A DNA stretch of 12,627 bases from a bacterium (lineage in GTDB: Bacteria > Bacillota > Bacilli > Lactobacillales > Streptococcaceae). Below are positions 7,100-12,627 of this stretch, one piece after another (position 1 is the stretch's first letter; each line of letters starts with the position of its first letter). Made by a program: the position numbers and the translations under genes. The stretch covers positions 1-12,627 of the forward strand of contig CAJNCP010000019.1 of NCBI GenBank assembly GCA_905221295.1, given 5' to 3'. The notes below the pieces were generated by a model. That model saw only the letters and a program-made list of their open reading frames with translations. It had not been told where the DNA came from and searched no databases.

Positions 7100-8030
7100 T
7101 TTTAAACTCCTGTTTTACAGCCTTGCATCCTTGCACACTTCCACGACGGCGCATCTCAGTTTCAATAGCATTTAGCACTTCCCATTTATTAAGGCTCCAC
7201 ATGGGACCTATCAACATATCTCTAGGTGCATCTCCTGTGATTCGATGGATGACGATATGCTTGGGAATGATTTCCAACTGGTCACAGATGACCTTGACAT
7301 ACTCATCCTGACTCATCAGTTGCAAGCGTCCTTCGTGGTAATCTCGCTGCATCCGTGTATTGGTCATGAGGTGAAGCAAGTGCAGCTTAATACCTTGTAT
7401 ATCATTATCCGTGACACAGCGACGGACATTTTCGACCATCATCTCATGAGTCTCACCGGGCAAACCATTGATCAAATGGGAAACAATCTCAATCTTGGGA
7501 TATTTCCTCAAGCGTTTTACTGTTTCAACATACAATTCATAAGAATGGGCACGGTTAATCAAGTCAGAGGTTGCTTCAAAAGTAGTCTGTAAGCCCAATT
7601 CTACCGTTACATGCATACGCTCCGACAACTCAGCCAAATATTCGATGGTTTCGTCTGGCAGACAGTCTGGCCGCGTTCCGATATTGATCCCTACTACACC
7701 TGGCTCATTGATAGCCTGCTCATATCGCTCCCGAATCACTTCCACCTTTTCATGGGTGTTGGTAAAGTTTTGGAAATAAACTAGATACTTTTTAACATCT
7801 GGCCATTTGCAGTGCATAAAGTCAATTTCCTTATAAAATTGCTCACGGATAGGGGCATCTGGTGCCACGATAGCATCTCCAGAACCAGAAACTGTACAAA
7901 AAGTACAACCACCATGAGCTACAGTTCCATCCCGATTTGGACAGTCAAATCCTGCATCAATAGGAACTTTGAAAGTTTTTTCTCCAAAAAGTTTTCGATA
8001 ATAATCATTCAAGGTATTATAAGATTTCAT
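7083..8030 (-). CDS. ytqA: YtqA-type radical SAM protein (TIGR01212 family, MnmL-like)
   Basis: 315-aa radical SAM enzyme. The cluster cysteines are Cys30, Cys42 and Cys45, in GFDCPNRDGT (27-36) and GGCTFC (40-45); this wide CX11CX2C spacing is characteristic of the YtqA/TIGR01212 family rather than the classic CX3CX2C. Further motifs are NIGTRPDCLPDE (116-127), ELGLQTT (144-150), SHLINGLPGET (184-194) and IHRITGDAPRD (261-271). YtqA has been tied in Gram-positives to mnm5(s2)U34 wobble modification and called MnmL, consistent with the overlapping mnmM gene. The frame stays open upstream to 8207, but conserved sequence begins at the YNTLNDYYRKLFG block (4-16), and the promoter at 8038-8066 leaves only the ATG at 8028-8030. 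An ATG at 8039 lies inside the -10. First gene of a five-gene operon. Confidence 0.93.
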   Translation of the reverse strand: MKSYNTLNDYYRKLFGEKTFKVPIDAGFDCPNRDGTVAHGGCTFCTVSGSGDAIVAPDAPIREQFYKEIDFMHCKWPDVKKYLVYFQNFTNTHEKVEVIRERYEQAINEPGVVGINIGTRPDCLPDETIEYLAELSERMHVTVELGLQTTFEATSDLINRAHSYELYVETVKRLRKYPKIEIVSHLINGLPGETHEMMVENVRRCVTDNDIQGIKLHLLHLMTNTRMQRDYHEGRLQLMSQDEYVKVICDQLEIIPKHIVIHRITGDAPRDMLIGPMWSLNKWEVLNAIETEMRRRGSVQGCKAVKQEFKNEKTT

Positions 8031-8037
8031 AACTTTC

Positions 8038-8066
8038 ATTATAACAAAAAACACCCACAATCTCAA
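8038..8066 (-). promoter_or_regulatory. Promoter of the ytqA operon, predicted leaderless
   Basis: On the minus strand TTGAGA (8061-8066), a 17-bp spacer and TATAAT (8038-8043), preceded by TGn, form a near-consensus sigma-A promoter. With the last -10 base at -7, the +1 would be 8031 or the adjacent A at 8030, the first base of the ytqA start codon. There is then essentially no room for a ribosome-binding site. Confidence 0.8.
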
Positions 8067-8121
8067 AAGCCTGACTTTCCAACAAATTCCCTTGTTTCTC
8101 ATTTCCTTTAGCGTTTTTTTA

Positions 8122-8130
8122 TGATACAAT
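8122..8130 (+). promoter_or_regulatory. Extended -10 promoter of the DUF3397 gene
   Basis: TGATACAAT at 8122-8130 is a TGn-extended -10 with only a poor -35 (TTTCCT, 8102-8107). The predicted +1 is 8137, which is the A of an in-frame ATG. It is divergent from the ytqA promoter, with about 80 bp between the two -10 elements. Confidence 0.7.
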
Positions 8131-8136
8131 ATGGGT

Positions 8137-8490
8137 ATGATTTTAATGAAAATAGCATCTATTTTATTGTTGATATTAACCTTGGTGGTTTGCTTTATTG
8201 TCACCAAGCTTTTCGGACTTAGGAAAATAGGATTTAATTTCGCGGATCTAGCTTTTCCACTGTTGGTATTCGAGTACTATCTGATTACTGCTAAAGCCTT
8301 TACCCACAACTTTCTACCGCGACTTGGTGTTGCCCTTTCTCTCCTAGCAATCCTCCTTGTAGTCTTTTTCCTTGTCAAAAAGCGAAGTTTTTATTACCCC
8401 AAATTCATCAAATTCTTCTGGAGAGCAGGTTTTCTCTTGACCTTAGTCCTCTATATCACTATGATTGTAGAATTAATCTTGCTGACATAA
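8137..8490 (+). CDS. DUF3397-family membrane protein
   Basis: 117-aa integral membrane protein of the streptococcal/lactobacillar DUF3397 family, function unknown. Four hydrophobic helices are visible, roughly residues 4-22, 35-52, 62-80 and 93-116, with basic residues (KLFGLRK, KKRSFYYPKF) in the loops, positioned to face the cytoplasm. Candidate starts are ATG 8131, 8137 and 8146. The promoter places +1 at 8137, which rules out 8131 and makes 8137 a leaderless start; 8146 would have a leader of only nine bases. No Shine-Dalgarno sequence precedes any of them. Single-gene plus-strand unit, divergent from the ytqA operon and closed by the terminator at 8514-8566. Confidence 0.85.
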   Translation: MILMKIASILLLILTLVVCFIVTKLFGLRKIGFNFADLAFPLLVFEYYLITAKAFTHNFLPRLGVALSLLAILLVVFFLVKKRSFYYPKFIKFFWRAGFLLTLVLYITMIVELILLT

Positions 8491-8513
8491 TTTCTCAAAT
8501 CTCATCATCCTAC

Positions 8514-8566
8514 TCCTCGTATAACTACTAGAAAATCATTTCCCTAGTAGCTATGCGAGGAATTTT
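8514..8566 (+). terminator. Terminator of the DUF3397 gene
   Basis: An 18-bp stem (8514-8531 with 8544-8561) containing one mismatch and one G-U wobble, loop 8532-8543, followed on the plus strand by AATTTTC. No T-run follows on the minus strand. Confidence 0.85.
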
Positions 8567-8660
8567 CGTATGTCCCAAAAACAATAATACCTGCTTTCTC
8601 ATCTATTTATGAAGTCTTCCAAATAAAATAATCTTAAAAACTCTTCTCGTTTCTTCAAAC

Positions 8661-8686
8661 AAAAAAGAGAGGTATCATCCTCTCTT
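8661..8686 (-). terminator. Terminator of the gtfAB operon
   Basis: AAGAGAGG (8665-8672), 6-nt loop, CCTCTCTT (8679-8686). On the minus strand the stem runs into TTTTTTGTTTG. It ends the leftward operon 36-60 bp after the gtfB stop codon. The rest of 8567-8721 is AT-rich without any open frame of note. Confidence 0.88.
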
Positions 8687-8704
8687 AGAAGTTATTTCAC
8701 TTGG

Positions 8705-8720
8705 TGTAAAGTATTTTACA
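8705..8720. repeat. Short inverted repeat abutting the gtfB stop
   Basis: TGTAAA (8705-8710), GTAT, TTTACA (8715-8720), one base past the gtfB stop codon in the 3' untranslated stretch. The symmetry is operator-like but no promoter is nearby. It may be a chance palindrome or a weak 3'-end stem. Confidence 0.4.
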
Positions 8721-8721
8721 G

Positions 8722-10050
8722 CTAAAGAATAGCCTGATATTGTCCTAAATCAGCCTGATTTGCTGCTTCTTTCTGTTTAGAAAGAGCCTCTTTCATCTCT
8801 GATGAATGAGCAAGGACACTTTGAATCTTCTCTACCATGCCTGAAACATTTTCTGCTGGGTAAATGTGACTATCTGCAGTAAATCGATGGCTATGACAAG
8901 TGTTTGTGAAGCTGAGAATCAACATATTGTTCTCAAAGGCCGTGCGACAAGCATTAAGGATTTCATCGCTGATATTGATATCTAAATACAAATCACATTT
9001 CTCAAAAAGCTCAGCAACTCTAGCTGGGCGGATATTTGGATAAAGCGAAATATTTGCGAAACGATTTAGTCCCGTTAAATGACTGGACATTTCTGTAATC
9101 GCTCCAATATGAAAATGAACATTTGGTAGCTTGGTCACAAGTTCTTCAATCTGCTCAAGCTGATCACTATTAGTCAAAATCAAGGCTTCCGGATTCATGT
9201 TATTAAGGCGTTGATAAGCATAGATGTAACCAAGATTGTGGAAATAGCTTTTTTCTTCAGGAGCCACAAAGTTTTGAATTTTCTCATAAACCTGCTTGTC
9301 TTGGACAGCAATACGAACATTTCGATTCGTCAGCTTCATAGCCGCTACCATATTACCTGGTAACTCTTCTCCAATAGGCTCTTGCCAGAAAAGAACATCC
9401 TCTGCACGACCATTTTTAGGAGGAAGAGAATAGGCCACAAAGAAAGGAGTCGATAGCGAATTATAAATAATTCGATCTGTATCGTACCCACGATATTGGA
9501 GGTAAAAGATAATAAATTCTTGTTTGGATTTAAAGATATGTCGTTTTCCTTCAAGTGTCAGGATAATATCATCCGTCAAATGATTTTCCATAATCACCAC
9601 GACATTGCTCTGGTCAAAATAGCGAGTATGGGTCGGACGTTGTGTCTTATCATAAGTTATCTGCGCAAAAAGTCGCCCTTTACGATTGTAAATATCTGCT
9701 ACTCGAACTTGTCCCTCTGAATCCAACCATTCGACAGCCCGAACGCGTCTTTCGTGAGTTGGTTGACGATAAAAAATATTAGCACGTTTCTTACCCATGT
9801 CTAGAATTTCGCCATTCACATTACTAGAGCGAATTTCCCATAAGTGAGGTTTTGGAACCAGATTAAAATAAAGAGGTCGACTTTCTGGTGTCTCTAAATC
9901 TCCTGTGAAATAACTATAAGGAGACTCAACATCTGGAGCAAGATAACCATCGTCTTGGACAACAACAATGGGACAATCTAGCCCTGCTGTTTTTAGTGAA
10001 CGTAACAAATCAAAACTTGCCTGATCATAGTATTCAAACAAACAAATCAT
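8722..10050 (-). CDS. gtfB: GtfB-like accessory subunit of O-GlcNAc transferase
   Basis: 442-aa protein of the GtfB family, the non-catalytic partner of GtfA. In accessory-Sec systems GtfB has a glycosyltransferase-like fold but serves to bind the acceptor polypeptide and activate GtfA. The N-terminus MICLFEYYDQASFDLLRSLK (1-20), the central insertion with HIFKSKQEFIIFYLQY (171-186) and the C-terminal NISLYPNI (333-340) fit the family, and length is close to the usual 440-450 residues. No EX7E retaining-glycosyltransferase motif is seen at the position where GtfA has one, as expected for a chaperone subunit. A spaced GAAAGG (10061-10066) lies ten bases before the ATG. Starts 30 bp after gtfA and is followed by a terminator, so it is the last gene of the operon. 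Confidence 0.9.
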   Translation of the reverse strand: MICLFEYYDQASFDLLRSLKTAGLDCPIVVVQDDGYLAPDVESPYSYFTGDLETPESRPLYFNLVPKPHLWEIRSSNVNGEILDMGKKRANIFYRQPTHERRVRAVEWLDSEGQVRVADIYNRKGRLFAQITYDKTQRPTHTRYFDQSNVVVIMENHLTDDIILTLEGKRHIFKSKQEFIIFYLQYRGYDTDRIIYNSLSTPFFVAYSLPPKNGRAEDVLFWQEPIGEELPGNMVAAMKLTNRNVRIAVQDKQVYEKIQNFVAPEEKSYFHNLGYIYAYQRLNNMNPEALILTNSDQLEQIEELVTKLPNVHFHIGAITEMSSHLTGLNRFANISLYPNIRPARVAELFEKCDLYLDINISDEILNACRTAFENNMLILSFTNTCHSHRFTADSHIYPAENVSGMVEKIQSVLAHSSEMKEALSKQKEAANQADLGQYQAIL

Positions 10051-10080
10051 AGTTTTTATACCTTTCTTTCTGCATCCTAC

Positions 10081-11610
10081 TTAGTTTGTCTGAGCAGATT
10101 GGACAAGATCAGACCAACACTGAGCGATATGCTCATCAAGATAAGATTTGGCTACCTCATAAGATACTCGGGACAAATCTTCTTGAGAATGCTGAATAAA
10201 TAGCTGAATAATCTTCTCTGCATACTCTGTCGTCATAGCCTCCAAGTCATCTGGACGAGCCTCAGGAATTAGATACCCATTTTCACCATCACGGATAAAT
10301 GTTGGATTGCCATAACGTACATTAAATCCAATAATAGGCAGACCAGATCCTACTGCTTCTAGCAAGGTCAGGCCAAATCCTTCACTCGTGGATGCAGTCA
10401 AATAAGCTGAATAGTTCTTATAAACATCTGTTAAATGATGATGGCCCATCAGACGGATATAATCTCCTGCCTCCAATTCTTCAATTAAATCCCGAAGCAT
10501 AGCCTCCTCACCACCAGTACCATAGATGTCAAAAGTGAGCTCTGGCAAATGTTCATGCGCCTTCACCACAGACCGAATCAGCCAATCAATGTGTTTTTCA
10601 CTTGCTAAGCGAGAAGCTGTTATCAAACCAAAAGGCTTCCGTCCCCCCTCTGGTCGACGTAGCTTATCCAAACTCCCCACAGGAATAGTCCATATTTCCT
10701 TTGGTTTAATATTGGTATACTGTGCAAACTGCTCTGCGAGAAGTCTTGTCTGAGCATCCGTCGAATTGATAATGTAATCTACCTCGTCAGCATATTCAAA
10801 CTGATACTCATAATAGTTATTCCACAAGATATAGTCTTTTTCTGCAGGATTTTCACTGAAGTGGTCAGCATGAACTATAACAGCTAATTTAGCCTTCCCT
10901 TTATTAGCAAAAATCGGTTGCCCAATATCTGTCTCTCTATCCAAAATCAATAAGTCTTTGTCGGTCAACTCTAAACTTCTCATGAAATGGGCAACAAATT
11001 CCTGCTTGGAGTAGAAAACATGATTTGGAAAACGATAGATTTGCGTCTCCTGCTTGCCGTTCACCTCATCGATAACCTCTTCATAGGCTACACTACCGTC
11101 TTCATTAAGCCAGGTTCGTTGGTAAAGTCGAGCACGACCATCTACAGGACTATAATACTCAACAAAGTTCTTGACGTAAGTATAATATTCCTTCTGAATC
11201 AGACACCCCCGTGAAACAATTTCTGCTCGCTCAATCAGCTCATTATCCATATCGCTTGCATAACAAGTCACAAAATCATTGTCCCCAAACATAACTCGGA
11301 AAGTTTTATTTTCAGGGTTACGGATAATCTCTAGTGGCTCTCTATCAAAACCAGCTAAAACATGAGCCAGAGTGTAGGTCGTAGGAGCAATTTCAACATC
11401 AGTGAAATACTGATAAAGCCAGATGACTTCAGAATCTTTAAATCCGATATTTTTAGTCAGACGCTCAATATTATCAGCTGAAATAAAATCCATAAAAATG
11501 AATTTTGCATCCAAGCCCACACTGCGGAATAATTTTGCTCGATAGATTTGCGCATACTCTACTCCACTGCTCGCCCAGCCTATTCCCAGATTGATGTTAT
11601 AAATTGTCAT
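10081..11610 (-). CDS. gtfA: GtfA-like catalytic O-GlcNAc transferase
   Basis: 509-aa GT4-type glycosyltransferase that, with GtfB, transfers GlcNAc from UDP-GlcNAc to Ser/Thr of acceptor proteins in the cytoplasm. The N-terminal glycine loop is NLGIGWASSGVEYAQ (7-21). An inserted beta-sheet acceptor-binding domain spans about 75-210. The catalytic core shows VHADH (246-250), TASRLASEKHIDW (331-343) with Arg334 and Lys339, and the EX7E motif Glu410...Glu418 in STSEGFGLTLLEA (407-419). Length is about that of streptococcal GtfA. Start fixed by AAGAGGA, which overlaps the stop of the DivIVA-like gene only 14 bp upstream. In other streptococci this gene follows secA2 in a locus for serine-rich-repeat adhesins. 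No secA2, asp genes or adhesin appear here, so the natural substrate is open. Confidence 0.94.
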   Translation of the reverse strand: MTIYNINLGIGWASSGVEYAQIYRAKLFRSVGLDAKFIFMDFISADNIERLTKNIGFKDSEVIWLYQYFTDVEIAPTTYTLAHVLAGFDREPLEIIRNPENKTFRVMFGDNDFVTCYASDMDNELIERAEIVSRGCLIQKEYYTYVKNFVEYYSPVDGRARLYQRTWLNEDGSVAYEEVIDEVNGKQETQIYRFPNHVFYSKQEFVAHFMRSLELTDKDLLILDRETDIGQPIFANKGKAKLAVIVHADHFSENPAEKDYILWNNYYEYQFEYADEVDYIINSTDAQTRLLAEQFAQYTNIKPKEIWTIPVGSLDKLRRPEGGRKPFGLITASRLASEKHIDWLIRSVVKAHEHLPELTFDIYGTGGEEAMLRDLIEELEAGDYIRLMGHHHLTDVYKNYSAYLTASTSEGFGLTLLEAVGSGLPIIGFNVRYGNPTFIRDGENGYLIPEARPDDLEAMTTEYAEKIIQLFIQHSQEDLSRVSYEVAKSYLDEHIAQCWSDLVQSAQTN

Positions 11611-11624
11611 AAATTATATTCCTC

Positions 11625-12308
11625 TTACAAAAAGATATCGTCTTCAACTCTTGAAAGATGCTTGGTATTTTCCTCTTGTTGCTCTTCTTTGGTTAGCTCA
11701 TTCTCAAAAGAAATGAAATAATTTACAGGTGCTGAACTTTCTGAACCTGTCTTGGCGGTAATGTTTTCAATCTTTACAACTTCTATTTGAGGTACGAAAT
11801 CCTTTGTCTTCTCTTTCTCTCCTACAAACAAGTCTAATTCTTCTTGCTCTTCGTCAGCCAAAGGAGCTTCAAACAGAGTTGCAGCCTCGATTTCTTTATC
11901 TCGATTTTCGTCTTCTAAAAAATCATCAACCTGATTTAAAAGCTCCTTTATCTTTTCCTTTTGTAAATGATAGAGTCTTTCAGCCTCTAGACGTTTTTTT
12001 GTCAAGATATCAATCTCTTCCAGAATAGATTCGCGTATGTCTAGATAATCCTTTTGTGCTTTTTCTAAAACTTCCTTGGCTTCTTGCTCAGCACTTTTAC
12101 GAGCTGAAATGACAAGTGATTTCGCATAAACAACAGCTTCACCTATCTCTTTTTCCTTATCCTTCATGGAGTCAATTTTTTTACGCAAAGATTCGATTTT
12201 TTCATTTTTTTTCCGAATTTCACTATAAAACTCTTCCTCCAAGGATTCGATACAATCATCGACTTCCTTCGCACGATAACGGCCGAACAATGTTTTTCTA
12301 AGTCGCAT
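11625..12308 (-). CDS. DivIVA-like coiled-coil protein heading the gtfAB operon
   Basis: 227-aa cytoplasmic protein. The N-terminus RLRKTLFGRYRAKEVDDCI (2-20) resembles the DivIVA/GpsB membrane-binding loop and first helix: an aromatic-Gly-x-Tyr loop followed by the EVDDxI helix. It lacks the roughly ten residues that usually precede this in streptococcal DivIVA. A long charged coiled coil follows to about residue 130, then an acidic, probably disordered tail with a Ser/Thr-containing patch (TAKTGSESSAPVNYF, 184-198) and a hydrophobic acidic end (VEDDIFL). There is no signal peptide or membrane helix. AGAGGGAG (12313-12320) precedes the ATG. It is the first gene of an operon with gtfA and gtfB. 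Inferred roles are a septal or polar scaffold that localises GtfAB, or a substrate of it. It is not the main divIVA, which in streptococci lies in the ylm cluster. Confidence 0.78.
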   Translation of the reverse strand: MRLRKTLFGRYRAKEVDDCIESLEEEFYSEIRKKNEKIESLRKKIDSMKDKEKEIGEAVVYAKSLVISARKSAEQEAKEVLEKAQKDYLDIRESILEEIDILTKKRLEAERLYHLQKEKIKELLNQVDDFLEDENRDKEIEAATLFEAPLADEEQEELDLFVGEKEKTKDFVPQIEVVKIENITAKTGSESSAPVNYFISFENELTKEEQQEENTKHLSRVEDDIFL

Positions 12309-12354
12309 TTTGCTCCCTCTATTCTTTATTTATATAATATATACCACGATACCC

Positions 12355-12363
12355 ATTGTAGCA
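12355..12363 (-). promoter_or_regulatory. Extended -10 promoter of the DivIVA-like/gtfA/gtfB operon
   Basis: On the minus strand TGCTACAAT (12355-12363) is a TGn-extended -10. The -35 is weak (TGGTAA, 17 bp upstream). Predicted start is near 12348, giving a leader of about 40 nt. A second AT-rich candidate, TGGTATATA, lies closer to the gene, between 12330 and 12350. Confidence 0.6.
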
Positions 12364-12444
12364 TAGAATAGCGCGTATTACCATTATTTTCTAACTCTCA
12401 CCCCCTAAATATCATCACTAAGTCTAATACTCCATAATCACATA

Positions 12445-12470
12445 TTTAGCATTGAATAATGTATGCTAAA
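12445..12470. repeat. 8-10-8 inverted repeat, operator-like
   Basis: TTTAGCAT (12445-12452) and ATGCTAAA (12463-12470) are perfect inverted repeats around a 10-bp centre. The site lies about 82 bp upstream of the -10 of the DivIVA-like operon and about 100 bp before the plus-strand hairpin. Possible regulator site for either direction; the regulator is unknown. Confidence 0.5.
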
Positions 12471-12570
12471 CTAAACAGAATTTATAAACTGATATACATT
12501 AAAATCCGTTCCCACTAGATGGATAAATCTAAACAAACGAATTAAAGTCAAACTAAAACATACTAAGATT

Positions 12571-12616
12571 AGTAGTGAGGAAATCTCCGACGGGAGAAAG
12601 TACTCACTACTTTTTC
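12571..12616 (+). terminator. Plus-strand intrinsic terminator without a visible gene
   Basis: GTAGTGAG (12572-12579) pairs with CTCACTAC (12603-12610), and inside it TCTCC (12584-12588) pairs with GGAGA (12593-12597), with a GACG tetraloop and a GAAA/AAGTA internal loop between the two stems. TTTTTC follows at 12611-12616. No plus-strand coding gene lies between 8490 and here, so the hairpin may end a small RNA, act as an attenuator for a gene to the right, or catch transcripts from outside. Confidence 0.75.
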
Positions 12617-12627
12617 ATTATGTTAAA

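Larger units (their letters stand above)
12364..12627. other. Gene-free region at the right edge
   Basis: About 260 AT-rich bases with no open reading frame of coding character on either strand. It contains the palindrome at 12445-12470 and the plus-strand terminator hairpin at 12571-12616. Nothing else recognisable was found; no tRNA, T-box, CiaR repeat or insertion-sequence end is visible. Confidence 0.6.

Noticed and set aside
7245..7592. Plus-strand 115-codon open frame inside ytqA
   Set aside because: Antisense to conserved radical SAM sequence, with no start signals.
8031..8207. N-terminal extension of ytqA to the ATG at 8207
   Set aside because: The extra residues are not family-like, overlap the near-consensus promoter at 8038-8066 and run through the start of the divergent DUF3397 gene.
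12116..12301. Plus-strand open frame inside the DivIVA-like gene
   Set aside because: Antisense shadow of a lysine/glutamate-rich coiled coil; it has no ribosome site.
12380..12610. CiaR-controlled csRNA, T-box or other known riboswitch before the edge hairpin
   Set aside because: No TTTAAG-N5-TTTAAG repeat and no T-box core sequence is present. The hairpin is kept only as a terminator of unknown origin.
1..12627. CRISPR array, insertion sequence, BOX/RUP repeat, tRNA or rRNA gene
   Set aside because: No spaced direct repeats, transposase fragments, recognisable BOX modules or RNA-gene signatures were seen on reading both strands.

Overview
The window is low-GC Firmicute DNA. Gene content (nagB-queA pair, a DUF3397 membrane protein, streptococcal-type GtfA/GtfB), AGGAGG-type ribosome sites and frequent TGn-extended -10 promoters point to a Streptococcus, most likely of the mitis/pneumoniae group. 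That assignment rests on recognising protein families, not on a search.

Layout, left to right. (1) Positions 1-860: nagB (-), with a strong terminator and a consensus sigma-A promoter whose spacer is a near-perfect NagR/DasR-type operator. (2) 890-2041: queA (+), divergent from nagB, ending in a hairpin shared with the convergent operon. (3) 2046-3281: a two-gene minus-strand operon of a MarR-family regulator and a B3/B4 (PheT-like) tRNA-binding-domain protein, driven from a promoter covered by an 11-2-11 palindrome. (4) 3282-8066: a compact five-gene minus-strand operon, ytqA/mnmL-like radical SAM, ytqB/mnmM-like methyltransferase, a small Cys-containing coiled protein, a CPA1 Na+/H+ antiporter and a YihY/BrkB membrane protein, closed by a terminator. 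(5) 8125-8566: a divergent DUF3397 membrane-protein gene (+). For both ytqA and DUF3397 the predicted +1 falls at or next to the start codon. (6) 8661-12363: a self-contained three-gene minus-strand operon of a DivIVA-like coiled-coil protein, gtfA and gtfB. (7) 12364-12627: about 260 bp with no gene, holding an 8-10-8 palindrome and a plus-strand intrinsic terminator with no visible gene in front of it.

How the genes may work together. Three loci concern tRNA: QueA (queuosine at wobble G34), the YtqA/YtqB pair (mnm5(s2)U34) and the B3/B4 protein (possible editing). NagB links amino-sugar catabolism to its operator. The most unusual unit is the last operon. GtfA/GtfB normally sit beside secA2 and O-GlcNAcylate serine-rich-repeat adhesins. 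Here they stand alone behind a DivIVA-like septum or pole protein, with no SecA2, Asp or adhesin gene in view. This suggests, as inference only, a cytoplasmic O-glycosylation module tied to cell division or polar localisation.
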